NCBI GenBank assembly: GCA_029564465.1 | Contig: JAKQPY010000154.1 | Span: forward strand, 1 to 64,000 | DNA length: 64,000 nucleotides | Source: JAGOEF01 sp029564465 | GTDB lineage: Bacteria > Bacteroidota > Bacteroidia > Bacteroidales > ML635J-15 | Direction of reading: 5' to 3' | Shown here: positions 9,509 through 19,367 of the stretch, piece after piece | Layout of the letters: every line of letters begins with the position of its first letter | Position numbering within the stretch: the stretch's first letter is position 1 | The notes under the pieces: generated by a model | The model's input: only the letters and a program-made list of their open reading frames with translations | The model's database searches: none | What the model was told of the DNA's origin: nothing | Position numbers and translations under genes: made by a program

Positions 9509-11953
9509 GTGAAAGCATTTTTTATTTCCGCATTAGTTTTGATGATGTTTGCAAGCGTTCAGGCGCAACAGAATCAACGATACGAGATTGTTAACAAGAA
9601 AATAAAGCTACTTCCCGAAGGCAAAGATTTTTACGAGAAAAACCTACCGGCTGTTGTCGATAATTCCACCGAAATGTACTTTCCACCGGTGTATTCACAG
9701 ACCCATTGGGTTTGCAATCAGGTTTCAGCATCTTATTATATGATGACATATGAGAATTGTAGAATAAAAAATTTAAGTGCCTACAACCCCTACCGATGGT
9801 TTAGCGTGTATGTTCCCTGGAATTGGTGCCATGGTGGCGAGGGATGGTTTGGGGGCCATGTTACCGGCTCTTTTAACATAGCCAAAAGCTGTGGCATGCC
9901 GTTCATGTATCAATCTCAGGCCGATATCGACCGTGATTCCTCAATCTGGATTACCGGCTACGATAATTATTATGATTTTATGCATAATCGCATTAAGGAT
10001 TATTACTATATCGATGTAAAGGATGAAGATGGCCTAATGGCGCTCAAAGCATGGGTATACGACCATGCACGTGATGAACATCCCGGGGGCTTGGCAACAT
10101 TCATGACGAACATCGGCTCGGGTGGAGATAACCATTTGCCTTCCGGAACTCCAGAGGAGGGGTTTTATGTGATTACCCTGTGTGGAGATAACCCATTGCA
10201 TTCTCGCACCGTAGTCGGTTATAACGACAATGTTTGCTGGGACTATAATGGCGATGGCCAGTATACAAATAATATTGATCTCAATGGCGATGACATCATT
10301 GACGTAAGAGATTGGGAAAAAGGTGGTTTTAAGCTTGCAGAAAGCTTTGGACCTGATTGGCAGGGCCATGGCGGTTTTTTGTATATTATGTATAAATGTA
10401 TTGTCGATGATTTTCCAAATGGTGGCATTCTGAACAACGAAATGGCCGTTATTGAACCACTCATTGGTTACGAGCCCTTGCTTACGGCTAAAGTTAACCT
10501 GAACCATGAGAGTCGTGGAAATATTAAAATCAGCATTGGCGTAAGTAAAAATGTTAATGCAATAGAACCTGATGTTGAACTCGACTTTCCAATTCTGAAT
10601 TATCAGGGTGGCAATAAATACATGCTGGGAGGAACTTCCGAAGCTGACAAAACCATGGAAGTGGGTTTCGACATCACACCACTGCTCGATTATATTGACC
10701 CCGGGGTTCCATGCCGCTTTTTCGTAGTGGGTAGAGAACTCGACCCGAATAATTCTTATACAGGCTCTATTCAGGGATTTACAATCTATCGTCATCAATC
10801 CTGCCCACCCGACGAAATTTCGTGGACAGGTAATATGGCATTCAACAGCGCTGTCATCCATGCCCCGTTAACAGTTACGGTAAACTTCGACAGACCGGAA
10901 ATCACCACGGAAGCATTACCGGTATTCAACGAAAATACAGCTTTCAACTATTATATGAACGGAACCGGCGGAAGTCTTCCGTACACATGGCATCTCGAGG
11001 CCATTTTCGACACGACAATGAGCGCATATTCTTTCGACTATTTCGACGATATTAAACTCACTCCTGACACATATTTTGATGGTGCAGTTGCCTATACTAT
11101 TCCATTTGAATTTCCCTTTAACGGGAAACTTATCACAGAGATTAGAATTAGCACCGATGGATACATAATGGCAGATTCAAGCCAATATCCATGGCCATAT
11201 ATACATCCTTTTTTAGATGATTTTTTCAGAATGGAAAAAATTATTGGTCCACACATGCGTTACAGCTTTACAACCAATCCCGATTATAACGATGGTATAT
11301 GGGTAAAAGAATTTAGCGACCATGTTAGCCTACGGTGGAATGTTTCTCAGGAATATTTGGAGCCCTGGACCGATTGTAACTTTGGTGTAAATCTTTGGCA
11401 AAACGGGAAAATCGAATTCTTCTACGGCCCACAGTATTATAATAAAAGCGCCACAGGTTTGGCCGGAATTTCTTACGGTGATAATCTGAATTACGGACTC
11501 ATAGCTAAGTCGGAAATGATTGGGAGCAATAAAATAGTCGCATTCACGCAGTATCCGGTATTACCCCAGTTACAACTTTCTTCGACCGGAATCCTCAGCG
11601 GGACCTTGTCACTCGACCAACCATACCCCGTTAGAATGGTGCTTACCGATAATAATGGCCGGTTTGTAAAAAAAGATTTTCAATTGATAACCGGTATTGA
11701 AAAAGAAACGCAGCAAAAAATCAGGCTGTTTCCCAATCCGGCTACCGAAAACCTTAGGATTCAAATCCCAGATAATGAGGTAATTGGCGAAATTCAACTG
11801 TTCGACATCAAAGGCAGCAGACTTCCACTTCAGGATATAATCTCCGGTTCTGATCATGCAAACATGAACATCAGTCATCTGAGCAATGGGGTTTACACAA
11901 TAAAAATAATCACTTCAGCAAACACTTACAATAAACAATTCATTAAGCAATAA
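9509..11953 (+). CDS. Secreted papain-like (C1A-fold) protein with T9SS tail, catalytic Asn replaced
   Basis: The start is GTG; it gives a clean signal peptide (MKAFFISALVLMMFASVQAQ). Gapless comparison with the next gene places a papain-like core: Gln64, Cys69 (YSQTHWVCNQ), His231 (HSRTVVGYND) and, where papain has Asn in NSWG, Glu278 (LAESFG). Between His and that residue an EF-hand- or dockerin-like acidic loop is inserted at about residues 245-270 (DxNxDG...GDxxxDVRDWE). Ig-like segments and a He_PIG-like stretch follow. The protein ends in a type A T9SS sorting domain (FPNPATENLRIQI ... NGVYTIKI), so it is exported across both membranes and probably anchored on or released from the cell surface. 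The Asn-to-Glu change raises doubt about peptidase activity. TAACCTTG at 9487-9494 with TTG 18 bp upstream may be the promoter. Confidence 0.72.
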   Translation: MKAFFISALVLMMFASVQAQQNQRYEIVNKKIKLLPEGKDFYEKNLPAVVDNSTEMYFPPVYSQTHWVCNQVSASYYMMTYENCRIKNLSAYNPYRWFSVYVPWNWCHGGEGWFGGHVTGSFNIAKSCGMPFMYQSQADIDRDSSIWITGYDNYYDFMHNRIKDYYYIDVKDEDGLMALKAWVYDHARDEHPGGLATFMTNIGSGGDNHLPSGTPEEGFYVITLCGDNPLHSRTVVGYNDNVCWDYNGDGQYTNNIDLNGDDIIDVRDWEKGGFKLAESFGPDWQGHGGFLYIMYKCIVDDFPNGGILNNEMAVIEPLIGYEPLLTAKVNLNHESRGNIKISIGVSKNVNAIEPDVELDFPILNYQGGNKYMLGGTSEADKTMEVGFDITPLLDYIDPGVPCRFFVVGRELDPNNSYTGSIQGFTIYRHQSCPPDEISWTGNMAFNSAVIHAPLTVTVNFDRPEITTEALPVFNENTAFNYYMNGTGGSLPYTWHLEAIFDTTMSAYSFDYFDDIKLTPDTYFDGAVAYTIPFEFPFNGKLITEIRISTDGYIMADSSQYPWPYIHPFLDDFFRMEKIIGPHMRYSFTTNPDYNDGIWVKEFSDHVSLRWNVSQEYLEPWTDCNFGVNLWQNGKIEFFYGPQYYNKSATGLAGISYGDNLNYGLIAKSEMIGSNKIVAFTQYPVLPQLQLSSTGILSGTLSLDQPYPVRMVLTDNNGRFVKKDFQLITGIEKETQQKIRLFPNPATENLRIQIPDNEVIGEIQLFDIKGSRLPLQDIISGSDHANMNISHLSNGVYTIKIITSANTYNKQFIKQ

Positions 11954-11958
11954 CTTTT

Positions 11959-14900
11959 ATGTCGAAAAAAATTAACCTATTGTTTGTCATGATTATAGCC
12001 GCAGGCACATTACTTGCGCAAAATCAGAATTTCGATTTGTTGCCGCTGAGCATTATGGAAAAGCAACAACTTGCTACCTTACCCGAATTAAAACTTCCAC
12101 CGCAGTATGCCAATAAGGATTTGCCACTCGAGGTTGATAACAGCAGCCTAAGTTATTATCCCGGAATTTTTCTTCAGGGTGGGCTTTGTTGCGGGCAAGC
12201 TGCTGCCATTGCGCTGGGTTTCGGATACGAGATGTGCAGGGCACGCAATCAAAGTGGCACCAATACAGCCAACAACTTTCCCACGCACTTCACATGGAAT
12301 TGGGAGAATGGTGGTTTTGGTTATTATGGGGTAAGCTATTATCATAGTCTTGAAGTGCTTCGTCTGGTGGGATGCCCCACGACCGCTATTTATGGAGGTA
12401 CTTTTGATTCAGGTGGCGGCGGCAGGTGGATGACTGGCTACGATGCCTATTACAATGCAATGCAAAACCGCATAGTGAATGCCTGGTCAATAAAAACCAA
12501 TACCGAAGAAGGCATACTCACATTAAAAAATTGGATAAACGACCACCTCGATGGTTCTGCAACCGGAGGTGTCGGCTTTTTCTATTCACAATACCAGAGC
12601 CCTGCAAATACTTTAGCAGCAGGAACCCCTCATGCAGGCGAAAAAGTAATCATCAGCTGGGGCGCTTCGGCAAATCATGGAATGAACATTTGTGGTTATA
12701 GCGACGAAGTGAAATGGGATTTTAACAACGACGGACAATACACCAACAATATCGATATAACCGGTGATGGTATTGTCGATGTTCGCGACTGGGAAGTCGG
12801 AGCATTTAAAATGGCAAATACGTACAGTACTCCCTACTATGCCTGGATGATGTACCGCACACTCGCATTGGCTACAAGCTCAGGAGGTATCTGGAACAAC
12901 ACCGTGAATGTTCTTGAGCCCGAAGCCAGCTATCAGCCCCAGCTTACCTATAAAATCAACATGTACTATACACACCGTAAGCGCATTAAAATCCGTGCCG
13001 GTATGTCGACTGATATTATGGCGGCAGAACCCCAGTACATTATTGAATATCCCATCATTAATTATCAGGGTGGCGATATGGGAATGCAGGGAGGAAACGA
13101 AGAAGCCCAAAAATATCTAGAATTCGGACTTGATGTCACACCATTTTTAAATTATATAAACCCTGGAAGTCAGGTGAAATTTTATTTCGAAATTATTGAA
13201 GATGACCCGGATGTTTGGGGGAATGGGCAGGTAATTTCTTATTCACTGATGGATTATATTTCGGGAACCACCGAAACTCCATGTGCATCGAGTAATGTTG
13301 ATATTGTCAATAATGGAAAGACCCAATTGACCATAGTTAAAACAATTAACTATGATGATGTTAACATCACAACCACGGTTTTACCTGTTGCGAATGTATA
13401 TCATGAGTACTCGCAGCAAATGCAGGCAAATGGAGGAACACCGCCTTATCGCTGGGAATTCGACCTGGATTATAATGTGCAAACTTCAACTTCAACGGTT
13501 CCTTCCGACATAACCACAAGTTTCTCAGGAAGCAGTATTCAACTACCGTTTACTGTGAATTATTATGGACGTGAATACTCGAAGATTTATGTTTCAAACG
13601 ATGGATACATCGATTTCAGCGGTGAACCTTACAGTCTTCCGTATCAGCATGAACTTATGTCAACATTTATGAACCGACCCTGTATTGCAGCCTGCATGAT
13701 GGACCTCAATGCCTCGGTGTACTATAAACTCGCAAGCGATTATGTTGCCATTCGTTGGGTAAGCAGCGGTGTTATCGAAACTGCCGTAAAAATTTACAAT
13801 ACAGGACAAATTGAGTTGTTCTACGGAACCTCGGGAATTCCTTATGATCAGGTATGGATTTCGGGAATTTCATCAGGCAATCAGGTTAACTACAATCTGT
13901 TCCCTTATACCAGTTCCCCCTATCTGCCTGCGAATCTGAAGTACTCTATGCAACCACAGACATTACCCGAAGAGTTTCAGCTTTCGCCGGAAGGATTGCT
14001 TACCGGATATCCAACACAGGAATTGCTGGCTTACAATCTGAATTTTAAAGTGTATGACAACAATAACCTTATTGACCGGAAAACGATTCCGGTATCGACC
14101 GAAGGTTTGATTGTATCCACCGAGTTTCATTCTGACGATAACAACATGCTGGAATGGGGTGAAAATGCCTGGGTTAAGCTAACTTTACGAAATGCCACTT
14201 CAACTCCCATTACCAATCTTGATGTGACCATGAACAGCAGTAATAATCAGATTGTATTCACTCAGCAGGTGCAAAACGATATTAACATTGCACCGGGTCA
14301 GGAGATTGTATTCAACACAGCCTTTACCTTCAACACCTTGTTTGATTTCGAAAATGAGCAGCTGGTTCCGTTCCACATTTATGCGGTTTGCGATCAAAGC
14401 AGTTGGGACATCGACCTCACCGAGACCATTTATACGGCTCTTCTTGAGAACAGCGATCAATGGGTCGACGACAACGACAACAACCGTCTCGACATTGGTG
14501 AAACTGCCGATGTACATTTTACCATGCTCAATAGTGGCGGCTCAGAGGTTGGAGACCTTGATTTTACAATTAGCAGCAACGACCCATTTATCACCATCAA
14601 TACCAATACAGCCCACGTCGATTTACTCAATTCACAGCAAAGCAGCCCGGCTGTTTTCAATATTACAGCCAGCGATGAAGCACCTATTGGCTATCTGGCT
14701 CATTTGACAATGCAGGTTACCGGCGACCATAATTATTCGGCAACAATACCCCTCATGCTTACCATAGGGCAAATCATCGAAGACTGGGAAACCGGAGATC
14801 TGAGTTCTTATGAATGGGAACTGGGTGGCAATGTCAATTGGTTCGTAACCGACAACAATGCCTACGACGGTGCCTACTGTTTAAAATCGGGGGTTATAAC

Positions 14901-16221
14901 TCATAATCAGACCTCTGACCTCACCATTGCCCTCGAAGTAATTGCGTCCGGACAGATTTCGTTCTACCGCGCTGTGTCATGCGAAAACGATGCGAATAAC
15001 AACTGGGATTACCTTGCTTTTAGTATCGATGGCAACGAAATGGGACGCTGGGACGGCGAATTGGATTGGGAAGAGGTGAGCTATCCGGTGGCTGCCGGAG
15101 TTCACATCTTCAAGTGGCAGTACCGAAAAGACGGATCTGTCAATTCATTTCAGGATTGTGCCTGGATTGATAATATCGTATTCCCGTCAATTTTTGACGC
15201 TCCTCCCCTGCTGGTCATCAGCCACGATAGCATCGTGAAACATATGAATCATGATGAGACTGATATCGATACCATTTTTATCATGAATAATGGTGGCGGT
15301 ATTCTAGATTATTCATTAGAGGTTCTGAATGTAATACCGGGTACAAGTTCGCCACGCAGCATTGCAGGAAGTACTGTTAGCTGCAATGCCAACTCATTTA
15401 TCACCGGCGATCAGGTTTCATGGAATTTCTCAATTTTTAACGCATCAACCGACAATGAATGGATTAAACAGATTTATTTTGACTTTCCTTCAGGTTTCGA
15501 GGTAACTTCGAGCACCGATATCACCTGTCCGAATGGAATTATGACTACTTCGGGAACTACCGGCAATGGTGTAATTATCAGTTGGTTCGGTGAAGATGGC
15601 GACGGTTGGGGAATACTTCACAACAACACCACTGGAACAATGACAATCGAAGGTAATATTTCCGAAGATTTTCAGGGCGATATGGATATCGAATATCAAC
15701 TTATGGGCGAAGGATATGGCAGCGAACCTCATACGATAAACGGAGCGGTGTCGCTGGTGAATCTGGGTCCCCCAATCGATTGGTTTGCTGCCGACCCCCT
15801 GAATGGTCAGGTTATTATCGGCGAAATCGATACCATTCTTGTAAGCTTCGATACGCAAGGCATGGAGATGGGTATCTACGAATGCATGCTCAAAATATAT
15901 TCTGAAGTCGACACGGTATCGCTCCCCGTAAAACTCTATGTTGATATGGGTGTTGATGTGCCGGTTGTTGATGCAGCTAATTCTATCAATGTATTTCCAA
16001 ACCCGTCGGCAGACCGGTTCTATATCGAAGCCGGTAATTCAAACGAACCTGTTTCAATCGAAATCAGTGATATAATGGGTCGGAAACTATGGCAATCGAA
16101 TGATTTGGGGGGTGTTCAGATGGTTTGGGTTCCCGATGAAGGCATTCAGTCAGGGGTTTATATGCTGACAATTCACACAGAAGGAAAAACAATTACCAAA
16201 AAATTATTTTACAACCGGTAA
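11959..16221 (+). CDS. Secreted papain-like protease with T9SS tail, multidomain
   Basis: This 1420-residue paralog of the preceding gene starts 5 bp after it. It has a signal peptide (to LLAQ) and a papain-like core with Gln73, Cys78 (LQGGLCCGQA), His240 (ANHGMNICGYSD) and Asn287 (FKMANTYS), so the Cys-His-Asn set is complete here. The same calcium-loop insertion lies at residues 254-279. Downstream are a putative-Ig region (GGTPPYRWEFD), a He_PIG-like segment, CARDB-like sandwiches (about nt 14100-14760), a MAM/jelly-roll-like domain (about nt 14780-15190, from IEDWETGDLSSYEW) and further sandwiches. The end is a type A T9SS domain (NVFPNPSADRFYIEAG ... GVYMLTIHTEG). The likely role is an extracellular cysteine peptidase. 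Substrate unknown. Confidence 0.75.
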   Translation: MSKKINLLFVMIIAAGTLLAQNQNFDLLPLSIMEKQQLATLPELKLPPQYANKDLPLEVDNSSLSYYPGIFLQGGLCCGQAAAIALGFGYEMCRARNQSGTNTANNFPTHFTWNWENGGFGYYGVSYYHSLEVLRLVGCPTTAIYGGTFDSGGGGRWMTGYDAYYNAMQNRIVNAWSIKTNTEEGILTLKNWINDHLDGSATGGVGFFYSQYQSPANTLAAGTPHAGEKVIISWGASANHGMNICGYSDEVKWDFNNDGQYTNNIDITGDGIVDVRDWEVGAFKMANTYSTPYYAWMMYRTLALATSSGGIWNNTVNVLEPEASYQPQLTYKINMYYTHRKRIKIRAGMSTDIMAAEPQYIIEYPIINYQGGDMGMQGGNEEAQKYLEFGLDVTPFLNYINPGSQVKFYFEIIEDDPDVWGNGQVISYSLMDYISGTTETPCASSNVDIVNNGKTQLTIVKTINYDDVNITTTVLPVANVYHEYSQQMQANGGTPPYRWEFDLDYNVQTSTSTVPSDITTSFSGSSIQLPFTVNYYGREYSKIYVSNDGYIDFSGEPYSLPYQHELMSTFMNRPCIAACMMDLNASVYYKLASDYVAIRWVSSGVIETAVKIYNTGQIELFYGTSGIPYDQVWISGISSGNQVNYNLFPYTSSPYLPANLKYSMQPQTLPEEFQLSPEGLLTGYPTQELLAYNLNFKVYDNNNLIDRKTIPVSTEGLIVSTEFHSDDNNMLEWGENAWVKLTLRNATSTPITNLDVTMNSSNNQIVFTQQVQNDINIAPGQEIVFNTAFTFNTLFDFENEQLVPFHIYAVCDQSSWDIDLTETIYTALLENSDQWVDDNDNNRLDIGETADVHFTMLNSGGSEVGDLDFTISSNDPFITINTNTAHVDLLNSQQSSPAVFNITASDEAPIGYLAHLTMQVTGDHNYSATIPLMLTIGQIIEDWETGDLSSYEWELGGNVNWFVTDNNAYDGAYCLKSGVITHNQTSDLTIALEVIASGQISFYRAVSCENDANNNWDYLAFSIDGNEMGRWDGELDWEEVSYPVAAGVHIFKWQYRKDGSVNSFQDCAWIDNIVFPSIFDAPPLLVISHDSIVKHMNHDETDIDTIFIMNNGGGILDYSLEVLNVIPGTSSPRSIAGSTVSCNANSFITGDQVSWNFSIFNASTDNEWIKQIYFDFPSGFEVTSSTDITCPNGIMTTSGTTGNGVIISWFGEDGDGWGILHNNTTGTMTIEGNISEDFQGDMDIEYQLMGEGYGSEPHTINGAVSLVNLGPPIDWFAADPLNGQVIIGEIDTILVSFDTQGMEMGIYECMLKIYSEVDTVSLPVKLYVDMGVDVPVVDAANSINVFPNPSADRFYIEAGNSNEPVSIEISDIMGRKLWQSNDLGGVQMVWVPDEGIQSGVYMLTIHTEGKTITKKLFYNR

Positions 16222-16275
16222 TATTTTCAGTCTGTTTTTAATTTGATAGGAACAAAATTCAACTTGTTATAATTG

Positions 16276-16307
16276 TTGAATTCAGGATTGATTTTAGTCT
16301 ATTTTTG
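16276..16307 (+). promoter_or_regulatory. Bacteroidota promoter for M43 protease
   Basis: TTG at 16276-16278 and TATTTTTG at 16300-16307 are spaced by 21 nt and match the TTG / TAnnTTTG pattern. The predicted transcript start falls just before the ATG at 16324, which supports that start over the upstream in-frame ATG at 16273. Confidence 0.5.
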
Positions 16308-16323
16308 CAGATATTTTAACACA

Positions 16324-18396
16324 ATGAGAAAACTATCGTTAGCATTGATTTTGATTATCGGATGGCAGTTTTTGAACGCGCAGGAGCAGACCTGGCGTTG
16401 TGCCACCCCTGAAATGAACCGAATTGAACTGGAAAAAAATCCACAGGCCCGTGCAGACCGTGAAGCCCTTCAGCGTTTTGTTGATGATTTTATTCGCCAG
16501 AATCCTAAAGACGATCAGGTATATGTGATTCCTGTTGTTTTTCATGTAGTTCACTATTACGGTCCCGAAAACATTTCGAAGGAACAAATAGAAGATCAGA
16601 TCCGTATTCTGAATAACGATTTCAGGAAACAGAACTCCGATACCGTTAACATTATCGCACCTTTTAAAAATCTGGCTACCGACAGCCATATCGAGTTCAG
16701 GCTTGCCAAGCTTGATCCGAATGGAAATTGCACTGATGGTATAACCCGTACTGTTTCGTACGAAACCTACAACGGCAGCGAAGAAATTAAAGAAATCGCA
16801 CCATCGTGGCCGAGGTCAAAATACTTGAACGTTTGGGTTGTAAACCGCATTCCGGGAGGAGTTGCAGGCTATGCATACTATCCGGGTACAGCGCCTGATG
16901 GTCGTGATGGCATTTTGATTGACCATGCATATATTGGTTCGATAGGAGCCGGTGACATTGGCCGGTCGCGTACGCTGACACACGAAATTGGTCACTATTT
17001 GAATCTGGCTCACCCTTGGGGGAGCACCAACGAGCCCGGGCTTCCCGAAAACTGTGATATTGACGATGGCATCGAAGACACACCCAACACCATTGGACAC
17101 ACAACGTGCAACCTGTGGGCTGTAACCTGCGGGTCACTCGATAATGTGCAGAATTACATGGAATATTCCTATTGCGGGAATATGTTTACCCACGGTCAGG
17201 GAGCCGTGATGCGCGCTACATTGAATTCAAGTGTCTCACAACGCAACAATCTCTGGTCGGAAGCCAACCTGATTGCTACCGGAGTTTTCGACCCCGAAGC
17301 CATAGCTATATGTGATCCTATTGCTGATTGGGGACAAAGTCAGAAAATCGTGTGCACTGATACCGAAATTCAATATTACGATTTGACTTATAATACCGAC
17401 TCAATCGCTGACTGGCAATGGCAGTTCGAGGGAGGAATTCCAGAGGTTTCGGAGGAACAAAACGTAACTGTTGTTTACGAAAACCCCGGTAAATTCGACA
17501 CCCAGCTTACAGTATCCAATCCCACCGGTACCGACACAAAACTACGCGAAAACACTACGGCAGTATATAGCCATGAAGATGCTTTTGATCTTCCGTACTC
17601 CTATGGATTTGAGGATGCCGCATTCCCGGCTGTCAGCGGCTCCGATTTTAACGATTTCACCATTGTATCGCAGGGAAGCGCATTCTGGACACGCAATTCA
17701 TCGGGCGCAGCCACAGGAAGCTGGTCCATTCGTATCAAAAACCTGAATAACGAAGAAAATATCAGCAATTCATTTTACACACCTTTGCTGGCTATCGACA
17801 CCAATAGTTTCCCGATTACTGTAAATTTCAAAACAGCCTATGCAAAAGCGAGCAACACAACCAACGACATTTTCAGGGTGTACTATTCGCTTGATTGCGG
17901 AAAATCATGGGTAATCAGATTCTATAAATCAGGGAATTCATTGAAAACCACGGATGATTACTATCCTTCAGGCACATTTATTCCAAATCAGAATCAGTGG
18001 CGCACCGACAGTTTCCAGATTAACCGACCGGCAAACTTTACCTGTGGCTCAGTCAGAATCAGGTTCGAAACCCTGAATAAAGGCGGGAATTGCTTATATG
18101 TCGACGATATCGAAGTGAATGCAACTTCATCGGCATCACACCTGGGCGTGCTGAGAAACAACAATTTGCAGGTATTTCCCAATCCCTTCGGAGATGAGTT
18201 GTTTATTACCGGAACAGGCAGCGAAAATTATTCTGTAACCGTATGTGATATCACCGGCAGAAAAATCGCCTGTCGTGAATATTACTCAAGTGGGGTGAAT
18301 ATTGCCGGCTTATTCGAAGGAACCCTGGCCGGAACCTATATACTTCACATTGAAACCACTGATGGTGTTTATATACGAAGAATAAACCGTCGATAG
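16324..18396 (+). CDS. M43 (pappalysin-like) secreted zinc metalloprotease with T9SS tail
   Basis: I chose the ATG at 16324 because it gives a typical signal peptide (MRKLSLALILIIGWQFLNAQ); an upstream ATG at 16273 would add 17 residues before it. The zinc motif HEIGHYLNLAH is at residues 220-230 (His220, Glu221, His224, His230), followed by Cys residues and a Met-turn region, as in M43 pappalysin-like peptidases. The N-terminal IPVVFHVVH...ISKEQIEDQI segment is also characteristic. A PKD-like domain lies around nt 17400-17560 and a jelly-roll-like domain after it. The C-terminus is a type A T9SS sorting domain (VFPNPFGDELFITG ... GTYILHIETTDG). It is predicted to be an extracellular endopeptidase. 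It converges on purC with 1 bp between stops. Confidence 0.9.
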   Translation: MRKLSLALILIIGWQFLNAQEQTWRCATPEMNRIELEKNPQARADREALQRFVDDFIRQNPKDDQVYVIPVVFHVVHYYGPENISKEQIEDQIRILNNDFRKQNSDTVNIIAPFKNLATDSHIEFRLAKLDPNGNCTDGITRTVSYETYNGSEEIKEIAPSWPRSKYLNVWVVNRIPGGVAGYAYYPGTAPDGRDGILIDHAYIGSIGAGDIGRSRTLTHEIGHYLNLAHPWGSTNEPGLPENCDIDDGIEDTPNTIGHTTCNLWAVTCGSLDNVQNYMEYSYCGNMFTHGQGAVMRATLNSSVSQRNNLWSEANLIATGVFDPEAIAICDPIADWGQSQKIVCTDTEIQYYDLTYNTDSIADWQWQFEGGIPEVSEEQNVTVVYENPGKFDTQLTVSNPTGTDTKLRENTTAVYSHEDAFDLPYSYGFEDAAFPAVSGSDFNDFTIVSQGSAFWTRNSSGAATGSWSIRIKNLNNEENISNSFYTPLLAIDTNSFPITVNFKTAYAKASNTTNDIFRVYYSLDCGKSWVIRFYKSGNSLKTTDDYYPSGTFIPNQNQWRTDSFQINRPANFTCGSVRIRFETLNKGGNCLYVDDIEVNATSSASHLGVLRNNNLQVFPNPFGDELFITGTGSENYSVTVCDITGRKIACREYYSSGVNIAGLFEGTLAGTYILHIETTDGVYIRRINRR

Positions 18397-18397
18397 G

Positions 18398-19348
18398 TTA
18401 CAAACAGCGCAGAAAAGCTTTAATATTGCCTTCGATGCGCTTTTCGATATCTTCGCAGGGCTCAGCTACAAATTTGTCGCCGGTAATTCTCTCAAACAAT
18501 TCGATATAGCGTTGCGAGATTTCCATCACTTTTTCATCGGTCATTTCGGGAACTGTTTCGCCGGGCTTACCCATAAAATTATTGGAAATAAGCCATTCAC
18601 GAACAAATTCTTTTGATAATTGACGCTGCGATTCACCCTTGTCGAAACGCTCCTGATAACTGTCTTTATAGAAATATCGTGATGAATCGGGGGTATGAAT
18701 CTCGTCAATCAGATAAATTTTACCATCGCACTTACCAAATTCATATTTGGTATCAACCAGGATAAGACCCTGCTTTTCAGCAATTTCGGATCCCCTTTGG
18801 AACAGGCGGTAGGTATAATCTTCGAGCATCGCATAATCTTCGGCTGACACCATTCCCGATTCAATAATTCTTTCTTTCGAGATATTCTCGTCATGGAAAC
18901 CCTGATCGGCTTTGGTGGTGGGGGTAATAATCGGCTTTTCGAAGGCCTGATGTTCCTTCATTCCATCAGGTATGGGAACGCCGCAGATTTCGCGGGCACC
19001 ATTTTTATAATCGCGCCAGCTGCTGCCGGTGAGATATCCCCTGATAATCATTTCAACCGGGAACGCATCACAACGATATCCGGCCATTACCATCGGGTCG
19101 GGTGTCGAAATGCGCCAGTTAGGCACAATATCAGCAGTTGCCTGGAGAAATTTATCGGCTATCTGATTGAGAACCTGTCCCTTATAGGGTATTCCCCTGG
19201 GCAAAACCACGTCGAATGCCGAAATTCTATCGGTTACAACCATCACCAGAAAGTCTTTCCCAATGGTGTACACGTCTCTTACCTTTCCTTTGTAAACATG
19301 GGTTTGTCTTTGAAAAGAAAAATTGGTCTTCGTTAATGCCTGATTCAT
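18398..19348 (-). CDS. purC: Phosphoribosylaminoimidazole-succinocarboxamide synthase (SAICAR synthase)
   Basis: This 316-residue enzyme joins CAIR and aspartate with ATP to make SAICAR in de novo purine synthesis. The N-terminal KGKVRDVYTIG loop, the DRISAFDVVLP substrate segment, the VEMIIRGYLTGSSW motif and DTKYEFG...LIDEIHTPDSSRY are all present. The length is that of the larger, yeast-like PurC form common in Bacteroidota. It lies 19 bp downstream of the phoH-like gene on the same strand, so they probably share a transcript. Confidence 0.97.
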   Translation of the reverse strand: MNQALTKTNFSFQRQTHVYKGKVRDVYTIGKDFLVMVVTDRISAFDVVLPRGIPYKGQVLNQIADKFLQATADIVPNWRISTPDPMVMAGYRCDAFPVEMIIRGYLTGSSWRDYKNGAREICGVPIPDGMKEHQAFEKPIITPTTKADQGFHDENISKERIIESGMVSAEDYAMLEDYTYRLFQRGSEIAEKQGLILVDTKYEFGKCDGKIYLIDEIHTPDSSRYFYKDSYQERFDKGESQRQLSKEFVREWLISNNFMGKPGETVPEMTDEKVMEISQRYIELFERITGDKFVAEPCEDIEKRIEGNIKAFLRCL

Positions 19349-19367
19349 AATTATTGTTTTGGTTTAG

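Noticed and set aside
10034..10861. Long antisense frame of 275 codons opposite the first papain-like gene
   Set aside because: The plus-strand frame has a signal peptide, catalytic motifs and a T9SS domain; the antisense translation has no recognisable features.
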